Part shown: positions 16,095-25,122 of the stretch, piece after piece | Position numbering within the stretch: the first letter of the stretch is position 1 | How the letters are laid out: every line of letters starts with the position of its first letter | DNA from: Oscillospiraceae bacterium | GTDB lineage: Bacteria; Bacillota; Clostridia; Oscillospirales; SIG627 | Length of the DNA: 56,513 nucleotides | Direction: 5' to 3' | Assembly (NCBI GenBank): GCA_015065265.1 | Contig: SVQQ01000010.1 | Span: forward strand, 1-56,513 | Made by a program: the position numbers and the translations under genes | Notes under the pieces: generated by a model | The model's database searches: none | Seen by the model: only the letters and a program-made list of their open reading frames with translations | What the model was told of the DNA's origin: nothing

Positions 16095-16122
16095 AAGAGG
16101 TATCAACAAAGTTGATATCTTT
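16095..16122 (-). terminator. Terminator of the GGDEF gene
   Basis: AAGAGGTATCAAC (16095-16107) pairs with GTTGATATCTTT (16111-16122). A nearly identical hairpin occurs at 17378-17407. Confidence 0.65.
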
Positions 16123-16130
16123 AATTTTTA

Positions 16131-16727
16131 CTAATTCTGTGGCACAGACATTCTGAGTTTTTTAGACAGTTTGTCGGCGTAAAGCATATCGTCCGCAAAT
16201 TTAAAGGCTTCTTCATAGCGGTTATCTTTAACGAGTGAATACCCCTTTGACAAACTGATTTTTCCTTCCATACTAAGACGCTTATTTAGAACTATCAAGT
16301 GCTCTATAATTTCCGTTTCCAAAACACCTTCTGCTAAAACTGCAAATTCGTCTCCCCCGATACGGAAAACCGTAAATTCGGAATAGGAAAAAATTTCTAA
16401 AAGAATTTTTGCAACGTCTTTTAATATTTTGTCCCCTGCAAGATGCCCTTGGGTATCGTTTACTAATTTAAAATCGTCAACGTCAAAAAGAATAATTGCA
16501 CGAAATTTATCTTTGAGTTTCTTTCTGTTTTTGCTTATATACAAGTTGTATGCATTTCTGTTAGAGACTCCTGTCAAGTCATCTGTAACAGCAAGTTTAT
16601 GCCACATATTTGCATCATCAACGTATTTAATTTTTTTTGCAAGAGTTCGGTTTTTCAACAAGAGAATGAATATTATAACTGTAAGTAATATTGCGACGCT
16701 TGTTGTTAATACTAATAAAGTCTTCAT
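16131..16727 (-). CDS. Membrane-anchored GGDEF protein
   Basis: Small diguanylate cyclase-type protein of 198 residues. One membrane helix (about 2-25) is followed by a short linker and a GGDEF domain starting DDLTGVSNRNAY. The metal-binding Asp lies in LFDVDDFKLVND, and the catalytic loop RIGGDEF is intact. The usual upstream RxxD inhibitory site is absent, so product feedback is probably missing. There is no sensor domain beyond the anchor. I chose the ATG with GGAGG just before it over a TTG 20 codons earlier; the SD-ATG spacing is short (three bases). Confidence 0.85.
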   Translation of the reverse strand: MKTLLVLTTSVAILLTVIIFILLLKNRTLAKKIKYVDDANMWHKLAVTDDLTGVSNRNAYNLYISKNRKKLKDKFRAIILFDVDDFKLVNDTQGHLAGDKILKDVAKILLEIFSYSEFTVFRIGGDEFAVLAEGVLETEIIEHLIVLNKRLSMEGKISLSKGYSLVKDNRYEEAFKFADDMLYADKLSKKLRMSVPQN

Positions 16728-16879
16728 TATCCTCCATGGAATTGTGTCTATGCTAAGTGGTATATGGATACCGCCTGAAAAGTCCAAGGCTTACCCATTA
16801 GGCTAACGAGGTAATTATACCCAATTTATTGAGTATTGTCAATACTTTGAGTATGATAAAATTATTTTTGGTGATGAAA

Positions 16880-17080
16880 ATGATTAGTTATAAGCCGTTT
16901 TATGAAACTTTATTCAAAAAAGGACTAACTGAGTATTATCTAATTTTCAAGCAAGGCTTTTCCGCAAACACTTTGCACCGCATGAAAAAGGGAGAAGCCA
17001 TTAGTACTAAGACCCTTGATGCGCTCTGCTACGTTTTAGACTGTGAAGTTAAAGACATTATAAAATTTGAAAAAGAATAG
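16880..17080 (+). CDS. Small XRE-family HTH regulator (copy 2)
   Basis: A 66-residue HTH protein paralogous to the one at 15845-16048. The HTH is around FKQGFSANTLHRMKKGE, and the C-terminus is YVLDCEVKDIIKFEKE. The ATG at 16880 gives the same length as copy 1 and has GGTGAT before it, so the longer upstream frame is not used. It is followed by a strong terminator. The pair flanks the oppositely oriented GGDEF gene, which suggests a local duplication. Confidence 0.8.
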   Translation: MISYKPFYETLFKKGLTEYYLIFKQGFSANTLHRMKKGEAISTKTLDALCYVLDCEVKDIIKFEKE

Positions 17081-17114
17081 CATCTGATTTTTCAAAAAAT
17101 CAGATGCTGTTTTT
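17080..17114 (+). terminator. Terminator of HTH copy 2
   Basis: GCATCTGATTTTT pairs with the complementary run ending at 17106, and TGTTTTTT follows. Confidence 0.8.
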
Positions 17115-17175
17115 TGCTCGATACAATTTACATTAATAAAAAAAGAAATATAAATTAAAAAAATAAATTTATATC

Positions 17176-17204
17176 TTGACTTTTTAAATGATTTGTACTA
17201 TACT
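17176..17204 (+). promoter_or_regulatory. Promoter of tRNA-Arg
   Basis: TTGACT (17176-17181), a 17-base spacer and TATACT (17199-17204), 17 bases before the tRNA. Confidence 0.8.
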
Positions 17205-17221
17205 AAGTGAGTACCAAATCT

Positions 17222-17298
17222 GCGCCGCTAGCTCAGCTGGATAGAGTGTTTGGCTACGAACCAAAAGGTCAGGGGTTCGAGTCCCTTGCGGCGCGCCA
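17222..17298 (+). tRNA. tRNA-Arg (anticodon ACG)
   Basis: A 7-bp acceptor stem (17222-17228 with 17288-17294), a D-arm with AGCTCAGCTGGATAGAG, an anticodon stem TTTGG/CCAAA with loop CTACGAA (anticodon ACG), a T-arm with GGGGTTCGAGTCCCT and an encoded CCA (17296-17298). The ACG anticodon is normally edited to ICG to read CGU, CGC and CGA codons. Confidence 0.97.
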
Positions 17299-17337
17299 AA
17301 TAAGAGATAACAACTTTGTTGTTGTCTCTTATTTTTT
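17299..17337 (+). terminator. Terminator of tRNA-Arg
   Basis: AATAAGAGATAACAAC pairs with GTTGTTGTCTCTTATT, beginning at the base after CCA, followed by a T-run. Confidence 0.85.
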
Positions 17338-17377
17338 ATTCTCAGAGAAATGGGGCAGATGTCGAGCTTCATAAACT

Positions 17378-17407
17378 AAGAGGTATCAACAAAAGTTGAT
17401 ACCTCTT
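17378..17407. terminator. Terminator of the tmk operon
   Basis: AAGAGGTATCAAC (17378-17390) and GTTGATACCTCTT (17395-17407) form a perfect 13-bp stem just past the tmk stop. It is a near copy of the hairpin at 16095-16122. Confidence 0.75.
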
Positions 17408-17413
17408 AACTTT

Positions 17414-18082
17414 TTATTTATTCATATATTCTTTTACCAAATTATAAATCTCTTCGGCTATGTCTTCTCTTGTGCGCATTTCACCCTCTTTTGCGCAATG
17501 GACGGTGGTCCAACCGAGTTTATTTGCCGAGAATATGGCGGCGGAATATGCCCCTTTCAGATGTTCGGCATTTTCGTGGATATCTATTGTTCTGCCTGTA
17601 TCCTCACTTCTCTTTTTTATAAGTCCAAGGCTTATTTCAACAGGTACTTCAAGGAAAAGGGTAAGGTCGGGTGCAGGAAGAGAGAGTTTATTAAACTCAA
17701 AATCGTAAAGCCAATTTAAAAAGTCTTCCCTTTCCTTATCCTCTGAAATCTTTGAAAGCTGGTGAATGGCGTTGGCCGTGGTATAGCGGTTAGCGATAAT
17801 CACAGTATCTTCTTCGTATTCTTTTTTCCAATCTTTTACAAAACTTGCAAAGCGGTCAACTGCAAAAAAGGAAGATGCGGCGTAGGCATTTACAGCGTTT
17901 GGGTCGTTTGAAAATTCACCTGCAAGATACATTTTTACAAGGGCGGAAGAGTTACTGTCATAGTCTGGGAAAGACACAATTTTTGCCTTTATGCCCTCTT
18001 TTACAAGGCGGTTAAAAAGTAATTCGGATTGGGTCTGTTTTCCTGAACCGTCAAGTCCGTCAATGGTGATAAGTATGCCCAT
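17414..18082 (-). CDS. tmk: Thymidylate kinase
   Basis: Phosphorylates dTMP to dTDP. The 222-residue protein starts with ITIDGLDGSGKQTQ (P-loop, about 6-19) and has the NRYTTANAIHQ segment in place of the common DRY motif. A lid region with RSEDTGRTID follows (about 153-163). It is slightly longer than the E. coli enzyme, like other clostridial dTMP kinases. It is the last gene of a minus-strand run and ends before a strong hairpin. Confidence 0.92.
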   Translation of the reverse strand: MGILITIDGLDGSGKQTQSELLFNRLVKEGIKAKIVSFPDYDSNSSALVKMYLAGEFSNDPNAVNAYAASSFFAVDRFASFVKDWKKEYEEDTVIIANRYTTANAIHQLSKISEDKEREDFLNWLYDFEFNKLSLPAPDLTLFLEVPVEISLGLIKKRSEDTGRTIDIHENAEHLKGAYSAAIFSANKLGWTTVHCAKEGEMRTREDIAEEIYNLVKEYMNK

Positions 18083-18083
18083 T

Positions 18084-18830
18084 TTATTTCTCCTTTTTTG
18101 AAAAGATTGTACCGAAAATGAACTTGGGAAGTTTCATCATACGCCACAGGCGTTTGGGTTCTTTTATGAGTCGGTAAAACCATTCGAGGTTTAATTTTAC
18201 AAATATTCTCGGCGCTCTTTTAACTGTACCTGCGAAGACGTCGAGGGTACCGCCAAGTCCGATAATTACACTTGGCGTTAGTCGGTGTCGGTTTTCATAT
18301 ATCCAATTTTCCTGCATAGGTACTCCAAGGCAGACGAAGAGAATTTCGGCACCACTTGAATTGATTTTTTCAATAAGTGTATCCATATCTTCTTTTTTTA
18401 CGTATCCGTGACTCTTACCTGCACACTTAAAGCCCTGATACTTTTCTGCCATTTTTTCTTCGGCAAGTTCGGCGACACTTTTTCCAAGTTCGGTCTCGGG
18501 CTTTGAACCATAGAAGAAAATTTTATATTTACCCGTAGCCGAAGTTTCAACAAGGCTTTCTGCAAGTTCACAGCCTGCAACCTTGCATTTTAACGGCTTT
18601 TTAAGTATCTTTGAGGCGAGGACTACTCCTGCCCCGTCGGGAATTATAAGGTCGGCAGAGTTGACTTTATCTTTGAAATCACGGTCTTCTAAAGTCATCT
18701 GTACAATTTCGGCGTTGGGGGTGAATATTACACACTGTTCACCCTTTAAAATATAATCTTCAGCAATACTTTTCGCCTCATTAAGCGTTACGTTATCAAA
18801 TAAAACGCCTCTGACGTTTATCTTTTCCAT
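18084..18830 (-). CDS. WecG/TagA/CpsF family glycosyltransferase
   Basis: A 248-residue GT26 enzyme. These transfer N-acetylmannosamine or a related sugar to undecaprenyl-PP-GlcNAc in wall polymer or exopolysaccharide synthesis. Motifs are TPNAEIVQM near 37, PDGAGVVLASK near 64, GSKPETE, LGVPMQENWI near 168 and GGTLDVFAGTVKRAP near 192-206, with a basic, hydrophobic tail for membrane association. It overlaps none of its neighbours, with one base separating it from tmk. Confidence 0.9.
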   Translation of the reverse strand: MEKINVRGVLFDNVTLNEAKSIAEDYILKGEQCVIFTPNAEIVQMTLEDRDFKDKVNSADLIIPDGAGVVLASKILKKPLKCKVAGCELAESLVETSATGKYKIFFYGSKPETELGKSVAELAEEKMAEKYQGFKCAGKSHGYVKKEDMDTLIEKINSSGAEILFVCLGVPMQENWIYENRHRLTPSVIIGLGGTLDVFAGTVKRAPRIFVKLNLEWFYRLIKEPKRLWRMMKLPKFIFGTIFSKKEK

Positions 18831-18845
18831 TTTATTTAACTTCCT

Positions 18846-20072
18846 TTATTTTCCTCTTATAATGTCGCCTTTTTTAACGTCAAAGGGCATTTTAAGATAA
18901 AATAACATTCCTGCGTGAGGAGTACTGTCAATGGGGTTTCCTTTTTCGTCGGTCATAAGACATGGGGTGAAGGTCTTACCCACACTGCCTGGGGAAATAA
19001 TCTCGCATTCCGTAAGGTACATTTTATTCCTCTGTCGGCAGAGAGCCAAACCTGTGTCGGAACAGTAGTCTTCAACTGTTGCAAGAAAGGCTTTTTCCTT
19101 TATATAGCCGGAATTTTCGGCAAGGTTTGACTGTTCTTGGGGGTGGGTGAAGTAGTAGCCTGTGCAATACTCTCTGTGGGAAACGGAGTTCAGTTCCCTC
19201 TCAAGCATTTCTAGTGTTATATCGGAAGCACCTGAAAAATAGTTATCGAGAGCAATTCTGTATGCGTTGGTGACAACTGCGGTATAGTAGGCGCTCTTCA
19301 TTCTGCCTTCAATTTTGAAACTGTCGATACCTGCGCGGGTGAGTTTGTCAACGTGGGATATTAGGTTCATATCCTTTGAGCCGAAAATATAGGTGCCTTC
19401 GGGATGAAGTTCGGCAGAAAGCACGTCGTCGGGACGCTTTTCTTCTGCAAAGTTATATATCCATCGGCAAGGCTGGGCACACTGTCCTCTGTTTGCATCA
19501 CGGTTCAGGTAATACTCTGAAAGAAGGCATCTGCCTGACACCGAGACACACATAGCACCGTGGACGAAGGCTTCAAGTTCAAGGGTTTTCGGGGTTTTAG
19601 CACGGATTTCGGCAATATCGTCAAGGGAAAGTTCACGAGCGAGTACCACTCTTTTCGCGCCCATATCGTGCCACATACGACAGGAAAGGTAGTTCATATT
19701 GGCGCCCTGAGTTGAAATATGTACCTCTACACCCTGAAGGCGTTTTATTACCCTGTCAAAAACGCCAAGGTCTGCCACAATTACCGCATCAACTCCTGTA
19801 TCGCCAACTTGTTCAAGGTAGGCGTCAAGAAGTTCTATTTCATTATTTCTCGGCATTGTATTCAGGGTAAGGTACGCCCTTTTTCCTTTTTCGTGGGCAA
19901 GGGATACGCCTTTTTTCATTTCTTCGAAATCGAAGTTACCTGCAGCCGCTCTCATTCCGAACATAGAACCTGCAAGATAGACTGCATCGGCTCCGTAGTT
20001 TAAGGCAAAGGTGAGTTTTTCAAGGTTACCTGCGGGGGACAGGATTTCGGGTTTCTTTATAAATTCATTCAT
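18846..20072 (-). CDS. U32 family peptidase (YrrO/RlhA-like)
   Basis: A 408-residue protein with the N-terminal EILSPAGNLEKLTFALNYGADAVY motif and the U32 signature LEAFVHGAMCVSVSGRC near 160-176. The signature contributes Cys residues, with more Cys following in GQCAQPCRW. U32 proteins include collagenase-like peptidases and enzymes for 5-hydroxycytidine or 5-hydroxyuridine in RNA (RlhA, TrhP/YrrO). This sequence fits the RNA-modification branch well, but sequence alone does not separate them. It starts directly at the end of the M18 aminopeptidase gene. Confidence 0.88.
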   Translation of the reverse strand: MNEFIKKPEILSPAGNLEKLTFALNYGADAVYLAGSMFGMRAAAGNFDFEEMKKGVSLAHEKGKRAYLTLNTMPRNNEIELLDAYLEQVGDTGVDAVIVADLGVFDRVIKRLQGVEVHISTQGANMNYLSCRMWHDMGAKRVVLARELSLDDIAEIRAKTPKTLELEAFVHGAMCVSVSGRCLLSEYYLNRDANRGQCAQPCRWIYNFAEEKRPDDVLSAELHPEGTYIFGSKDMNLISHVDKLTRAGIDSFKIEGRMKSAYYTAVVTNAYRIALDNYFSGASDITLEMLERELNSVSHREYCTGYYFTHPQEQSNLAENSGYIKEKAFLATVEDYCSDTGLALCRQRNKMYLTECEIISPGSVGKTFTPCLMTDEKGNPIDSTPHAGMLFYLKMPFDVKKGDIIRGK

Positions 20073-21475
20073 TATACTATTTTCTCAAAGAATGTGAGAA
20101 TTCCTTTATAGGTTGAATAAACGTCGATTTTAGATACTGCTTCGCAGGGGGCGTGCATTGAAAGAACGGGCACTCCCACGTCCACTACGTCGATATTGCG
20201 GTTGGCAACGTACTTTGCAACCGTACCTCCGCCGCCAATATCAACTTTACCAAGTTCGCCCATCTGCCAGAGTACGTCGTTTTCGTCAAAGGCACGTCTG
20301 ATTTCTCCTACAAACTCTGCGGTGGCGTCAGATGAACCGCTTTTACCTCTGGCACCCGTGTATTTTGTTACAACAAGTCCACAGTTAATATATGAGGAGT
20401 TATTCTTTTCATAAACCTCCGAGAAGGCGGGGTCGTATGCCGCATTTACGTCGGCTGAAAGGCATTTTGAATTTCTGAAAACAGTTCTGGGGTTGACCCC
20501 TGAAACAACTGCCAAATCTTCGATAAAGTCGAAGAGGTAGTTACTTTCAAGTCCTGTGTTGCCCATACTTCCGATTTCTTCTTTATCGGTAAGGCAGACG
20601 ATGGCAGTTCTTTCAATATCTTTCGCATCAAAGAGGGCAAGAAGTGAAGGGTAAGCGCACACTCTGTCGTCGTGTCCGTAGGATGCGATAAGACTTCTGT
20701 CAAAGCCTATATCTCTTGCTTTGTCGGCGGGTACAAGGGTAAGTTCCGCAGACATAAAGTCCCCTTCGGTAATTCCGTACTTGTCCTTTAATATTTTAAG
20801 GGTATTGAGTTTTACTGCATTAGAGATTTTTTCGTCCTTCACACAAGCCGAGCCAACAAGAACGTTGAGTGCCTCACCTGTAATTGCTTCCCCAAGGCTT
20901 TTCTTCATCTGTTCTGCCCCAAGGTGAGGAAGAAGGTCGGTGATATAGAAAACGGGTTCGTCGGGGTTTTCACCAACACAGATTTCTACCTTTTCACCGT
21001 TTTGTTTAACTACGATCCCGTGAAGGGCAAGGGGCAAGGTAACCCACTGATATTTCTTTATCCCGCCATAGTAATGGGTGTCGAAATATACAAGGCTTTC
21101 ATTTTCGTATACGGGGTTGGGCTTTAAGTCAAGGCGAGGGCAGTCCACGTGGGCAACCGATATATTTACTCCCTTTTCAAGTCCTAATTTTCCAAACTTT
21201 ACGAGAATTACCGCTTTGTTGCGGTTGACAAAGTAAATTTTGTCGCCCTCTTTATAAGTTTTTTCGCTTTCCCATTCAACAAAGCCCTCTCTTTTTGCCA
21301 TTTCCACAGAGGTCTTTACTGCTTCTCTTTCGGTTTTTGACGAGTTGAGATAATCCTTGTACTTTTCTGCAAAGTCGAAGGCTATTTTTATCTCCTTGTC
21401 ACTCATTGTGCGAAAACCGTTTTTTCTTTTATATACAAGTTCTTTTTCAAGTGTTTCATAGTCTAAATTACTCAT
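20072..21475 (-). CDS. M18 family aminopeptidase
   Basis: Cytosolic zinc aminopeptidase of about 467 residues, like bacterial M18 (ApeA/LAP4-type) enzymes. Metal and catalytic segments are SVAHVDCPRLDLKP, ASYGHDDRVCAYPS, DKEEIGSMGNTG, the SADVNAAYDP segment and a C-terminal VLSMHAP. The start is taken at the ATG with AAGGAGG nine bases upstream. The start overlaps the end of the transglycosylase gene by eight bases, implying translational coupling. Confidence 0.92.
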   Translation of the reverse strand: MSNLDYETLEKELVYKRKNGFRTMSDKEIKIAFDFAEKYKDYLNSSKTEREAVKTSVEMAKREGFVEWESEKTYKEGDKIYFVNRNKAVILVKFGKLGLEKGVNISVAHVDCPRLDLKPNPVYENESLVYFDTHYYGGIKKYQWVTLPLALHGIVVKQNGEKVEICVGENPDEPVFYITDLLPHLGAEQMKKSLGEAITGEALNVLVGSACVKDEKISNAVKLNTLKILKDKYGITEGDFMSAELTLVPADKARDIGFDRSLIASYGHDDRVCAYPSLLALFDAKDIERTAIVCLTDKEEIGSMGNTGLESNYLFDFIEDLAVVSGVNPRTVFRNSKCLSADVNAAYDPAFSEVYEKNNSSYINCGLVVTKYTGARGKSGSSDATAEFVGEIRRAFDENDVLWQMGELGKVDIGGGGTVAKYVANRNIDVVDVGVPVLSMHAPCEAVSKIDVYSTYKGILTFFEKIV

Positions 21476-22064
21476 TTGTGTTTTCCTCCTTTTCCCTTTC
21501 AAGTTGTTTAAAGTATTGTTCTCTTACGTCTCTTAATTTATTCACGTAAGTTAAGGTGGAGTCTATCGGTATTCCTACAAGTTGACCCTCTTCGTTATAT
21601 TTTGCAGTGCCTTCTTCAAGCCAAGAGTCAACCCGACTGAATCCCGCGTGGTAGGCTGCGTGGGCGGCGTCCCAGTTTTTATATCTGTCGTATAAAATTT
21701 TAAGGTACTTCGTACCATTTTCGATATTGAATTCGGGGTCGGTGATAAGACTTTCGTCGTATTCTCCACCTTCCCTTTCTACAAGCCACTGGGCTGTAGA
21801 AGGAAGAAGTTGCATAAGTCCCATAGCGCCAACAGGGGATATGGCGTCTGACACAAAGGAACTTTCGGTATAAATTACCGCATATATTATATGTTCGGGA
21901 ACGTTCTCCTGTACGCTTACCCTTTCAACAATATCCCTGTACTCCATAGGCAAGGGCTTTTCTTTGCCAAATTTCACTATAAGTATAATGGAGAGTATCA
22001 GGAGCAGTGTTGTAAAGGTTGCAAGACAAAAGGTGGGTAAAAATTTAAGTCTTCTTCTTTTCAC
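21468..22064 (-). CDS. Membrane-anchored lytic transglycosylase
   Basis: A 198-residue protein with a basic N-terminus and one membrane helix (about 10-31), followed by a Slt-type lysozyme fold. The catalytic Glu is in YTESSF near 67-72. SPVGAMGLMQLLPSTA, NIENGTKYL and AYHAG are the standard family motifs. It cleaves peptidoglycan between MurNAc and GlcNAc and probably acts at the outer face of the membrane. The gene overlaps coaE by four bases. Confidence 0.92.
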   Translation of the reverse strand: MKRRRLKFLPTFCLATFTTLLLILSIILIVKFGKEKPLPMEYRDIVERVSVQENVPEHIIYAVIYTESSFVSDAISPVGAMGLMQLLPSTAQWLVEREGGEYDESLITDPEFNIENGTKYLKILYDRYKNWDAAHAAYHAGFSRVDSWLEEGTAKYNEEGQLVGIPIDSTLTYVNKLRDVREQYFKQLEREKEENTNE

Positions 22065-22660
22065 TTTTCTAATCCTTTGCTTTCAATAAAGGTGTAAATG
22101 GCTTTTTCAAACTCTTCAATGGATAAGTTATTTTCTATGGTGACGTGAGTGAGTTTTTTTAGTTTTTCTTCGTCAAGTTGACTCTCTATTCTCTTTTCGG
22201 CAATCTCTCTTGTAATGCCGTCCCTTTCGACTATTCTGTCAATTCTCTTTTCCTTTGAGGCAACTATTCCAAGGGTGATGTCGCAAATTTTGTCAAGTCC
22301 GCTTTCAAAGAGCAGTGGGGCATCAAGGACAAATACTTTTTTATTCTCCCTTTTCGCCTTTTCAATTTCTTTATAAATTTCTTCTTTTATATACCTGTGG
22401 GTAATTTCGGTGAGGATTGCAAGTTTCTCTTTGTCGAAAAAGACAATTTCCCCAAGTTTTTTTCGGTTGATTTCCCCATCTTCAAAGAGTATTTCCTCTC
22501 CGAAAACAAATATCAATTCTTTTGTGCAAGGGGTATCTTTTTTCATAACGTGGCGGGAAACTTTATCACAGTCAAGTACTTCAAAGCCCTTTATTTTAAA
22601 AATTTCAAGGGCGGTGGTCTTTCCTGCGCCACTTTGTCCTGACAGTCCTATGATTATCAT
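22061..22660 (-). CDS. coaE: Dephospho-CoA kinase
   Basis: Last step of coenzyme A synthesis. The 199-residue protein begins MIIIGLSGQSGAGKTT (P-loop). The substrate-binding segment DCDKVSRHVM follows, then the DAPLLFESG motif near 110-118. AAGGAG eight bases before the ATG at 22660 supports this start rather than nine codons earlier. Confidence 0.95.
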   Translation of the reverse strand: MIIIGLSGQSGAGKTTALEIFKIKGFEVLDCDKVSRHVMKKDTPCTKELIFVFGEEILFEDGEINRKKLGEIVFFDKEKLAILTEITHRYIKEEIYKEIEKAKRENKKVFVLDAPLLFESGLDKICDITLGIVASKEKRIDRIVERDGITREIAEKRIESQLDEEKLKKLTHVTIENNLSIEEFEKAIYTFIESKGLEK

Positions 22661-22661
22661 T

Positions 22662-23714
22662 TTATAACTCCTTGACGGTATAGCCACAGGCTTTCATAAG
22701 TCTGTTTACAACTGCAAGACCTATGTGGTCGTCTTCGGGAAGTCTTGCATAAACCGTATGTATTTCGGGAATTGAGTCAAAGGTGCGAAGACAGTCGAAA
22801 AGGCGGTGCGCCATTTCCTCTGTGTCACTCTTTGAGCCAAGGACAACTACTCTATTGTCGTGGGGAAGGTGTTCTGTGTCCTCTCGGTAACAAATGACAC
22901 CAACGCCCTTATCCTTTAAACTTTCCTTCATAAAGGCTATCACCTTTTCTTCATCGCCTTTGAGGGAGATAACACTTGCCTTGGGGGCATAGTGTCGGTA
23001 TTTCATACCTGGGGCAAGTGGTTTTTCGTTCTCTTTTAGTTTTTCAAATACCCCTTTGTCCACCTTAACTTTTCCAAGGGTTTCTTCAAGTTCTTCAAGG
23101 GTAACGCCACCAGGTCTGAGCAAGGTCACGTCATCGCCTTTAAGCATAACAATGGTAGATTCAAGTCCTACCTCGCACTCCCCTGAATCAATTATCATAT
23201 CTACCTTTCCATAAAGGTCTTGGATAACGTGTTCTGCCCTTGTGGGACTGGGACGTCCCGAAGTGTTTGCAGAAGGGGCGGCAACAGGTACGCCTGAGAG
23301 TTCGATAAGGCGTCGCGCTACCTTATGAGAGGGAATACGCACTGCTACGGTGTCCATTCCTGCGGTGACGGTGTGGGGGATTATATCCTTTTTCTTCTGA
23401 ATTACTGTTATGGGGCCGGGTACAAAGCGATTTGTGATCTTTTCTAAAAGGTCGACTCTTTCTACCTTGCACCATTTTTCATAGTCTTCGGGGTTTGCTA
23501 TATGGATAATTAAGGGGTTGTCCGAGGGACGACCTTTGGCAGAGTAAATCTTTTCCGCCGCCTTTTCGTCAAGGGCGTTTGCGCCCAGTCCGTAAACCGT
23601 CTCGGTAGGGAAAACTACAAGGCCTCCCCGCTTTATTATTTCAGACGCTTCAAGAAGTTCTTTTTCAAATTCCTCTACCCTGTTGGGCGGAATTTTTACA
23701 ACCTTGGTTTCCAT
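22662..23714 (-). CDS. sua5: L-threonylcarbamoyladenylate synthase (Sua5/TsaC)
   Basis: Forms threonylcarbamoyl-AMP for t6A modification of ANN-decoding tRNAs. Of 350 residues, about 1-210 are the YrdC domain (FPTETVYGLGANA, KGRPSDNPL, VAAPSANTSGRPSPT, DSGECEVGLESTIV). The C-terminal Sua5 domain carries the RPGGVT linker and the PGMKYRHYAPKA motif. The gene sits between prfA and coaE, a frequent arrangement in Firmicutes. Confidence 0.95.
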   Translation of the reverse strand: METKVVKIPPNRVEEFEKELLEASEIIKRGGLVVFPTETVYGLGANALDEKAAEKIYSAKGRPSDNPLIIHIANPEDYEKWCKVERVDLLEKITNRFVPGPITVIQKKKDIIPHTVTAGMDTVAVRIPSHKVARRLIELSGVPVAAPSANTSGRPSPTRAEHVIQDLYGKVDMIIDSGECEVGLESTIVMLKGDDVTLLRPGGVTLEELEETLGKVKVDKGVFEKLKENEKPLAPGMKYRHYAPKASVISLKGDEEKVIAFMKESLKDKGVGVICYREDTEHLPHDNRVVVLGSKSDTEEMAHRLFDCLRTFDSIPEIHTVYARLPEDDHIGLAVVNRLMKACGYTVKEL

Positions 23715-23717
23715 TTA

Positions 23718-24785
23718 CTAAAACTCTCCGTTTGCAAGTTTTTCGGCACGTTCGGTGGACTGAAGTGCTTCTATTATAGGCTCAATTCCACCGTTCAAAA
23801 TATTTTCAAGGTTATAAAGGGTAAGTCCTATTCTATGGTCGGTAACTCTGCCCTGAGGATAGTTATAAGTTCTGATACGCTCACTTCTATCCCCTGTTCC
23901 TACCTGACTGCGACGTTCAGATGCGAGGGCGGCGTTCTGCTCTTCAAGTTTCTTTTCGTAGAGTTTTGAACGGAGTATCTTCATGGCTTTGTCACGGTTC
24001 TTATACTGGCTTCTCTCGTCCTGACACTCAACTATTATTCCTGTGGGCTTATGGATAAGTCTTATGGCGGAGTCGGTCTTATTTACGTGCTGACCTCCTG
24101 CCCCAGATGCTCTGTGGGCTTCGATTTCAATGTCTGCCATATTTATTTCAACGTCAACTTCCTCGGCTTCGGGAAGGACTGCTACTGTAACGGTGGAAGT
24201 GTGAATTCTGCCCTGTGCCTCGGTTTCGGGGACACGCTGAACTCTGTGAACTCCGCTTTCGTACTTAAAGCGTGAATATGCCCCAAGTCCGCTTATCATA
24301 AAAGAAACTTCCTTAAATCCGCCAAGTTCTGTTTCGTTTGCGCTGACAAGTTCTGTCTTAAAGCCTACCGAGTCGGCATACATATTATACATTCTGTAAA
24401 GGACGTAAGAAAAGAGTGCCGCCTCTTCTCCACCTGCGCCACCTCTTATTTCCACGATAACGTTTCTATCGTCGTTTTCGTCTTTGGGGAGGAGTAATAT
24501 TTTAAGTTCTTCAACTATCTTTTCAAGTTTTTCTTTGCTCTCGATAAGTTCTTCTTCGGCAAGTATTGCCATTTCCTTATCGTCACCTGCCATAAGTTCT
24601 TCGGCGTCAAGGCGGGTCTGTTCCCACTTCTTATACTCGCGCCATTTTTCACAGATGGGTGAAAGTACTTTATATTCCTGCATAAGTTTCTTGTACTCTT
24701 CCTGATTGTTCATAACGTCACTTGAGCCAAGTCTTTCGGATATTTCATCAAATCTCTTTTCGGTGTCACTAAGTCTCTTAAACAT
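23718..24785 (-). CDS. prfA: Peptide chain release factor 1
   Basis: Recognises UAA and UAG stop codons and triggers peptide release. At 355 residues it carries the [16 protein letters not shown] catalytic loop (GGQ near 229) and a PxT-like region near 180, with normal length. Its ATG follows directly on the stop codon of the upstream DUF951 gene, so the two are coupled. Confidence 0.96.
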   Translation of the reverse strand: MFKRLSDTEKRFDEISERLGSSDVMNNQEEYKKLMQEYKVLSPICEKWREYKKWEQTRLDAEELMAGDDKEMAILAEEELIESKEKLEKIVEELKILLLPKDENDDRNVIVEIRGGAGGEEAALFSYVLYRMYNMYADSVGFKTELVSANETELGGFKEVSFMISGLGAYSRFKYESGVHRVQRVPETEAQGRIHTSTVTVAVLPEAEEVDVEINMADIEIEAHRASGAGGQHVNKTDSAIRLIHKPTGIIVECQDERSQYKNRDKAMKILRSKLYEKKLEEQNAALASERRSQVGTGDRSERIRTYNYPQGRVTDHRIGLTLYNLENILNGGIEPIIEALQSTERAEKLANGEF

Positions 24786-24986
24786 TTACTTTGCCCTTTC
24801 TTCTGTGTCAGGTGTGAAAACTCGCTTTATCCCCTTTTCAAGTTTTATTCTTGAAACGGTTACCTCTCTTGAACATTTATCACAGCGCACTTTTATATCG
24901 CTTCCTATGCGAAGAACTGTGAAAATTTCACTTCCGCAAGGATGCTTTTTCTTCATTTCAAGTTTATCGCCAACAAGCATTATCAT
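24786..24986 (-). CDS. DUF951 family protein
   Basis: A 66-residue protein with HPCGSEIFTVLRIG and DIKVRCDKCSREVTVSR, the conserved halves of DUF951. Two Cys in CDKC and one in HPCG suggest a zinc site. The function is unknown; members are short, basic and often near translation or chromosome-partition genes. AGGTG precedes the ATG. It is probably the first gene of the minus-strand run down to tmk. Confidence 0.9.
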   Translation of the reverse strand: MIMLVGDKLEMKKKHPCGSEIFTVLRIGSDIKVRCDKCSREVTVSRIKLEKGIKRVFTPDTEERAK

Positions 24987-25086
24987 AAAATCACCTAAAA
25001 AATATTATATATCACTCTATTTTAACATATTCAGAGTGTTTTTAAAAGAGGAATTTTATAAATTCTTGCATTTTTGTAAAAAAAGA

Positions 25087-25118
25087 AAAATCAAGGACTC
25101 GTCATCCTTGATTTTTTC
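25087..25118. terminator. Terminator of the acyl synthetase operon
   Basis: AAAATCAAGGA (25087-25097) pairs with TCCTTGATTTT (25105-25115), with T-runs on both strands. Confidence 0.8.
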
Positions 25119-25122
25119 TTTT

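Noticed and set aside
16728..16787. 20-codon N-terminal extension of the GGDEF protein
   Set aside because: The only upstream start is a TTG without a ribosome binding site, while GGAGG precedes the ATG at 16727.
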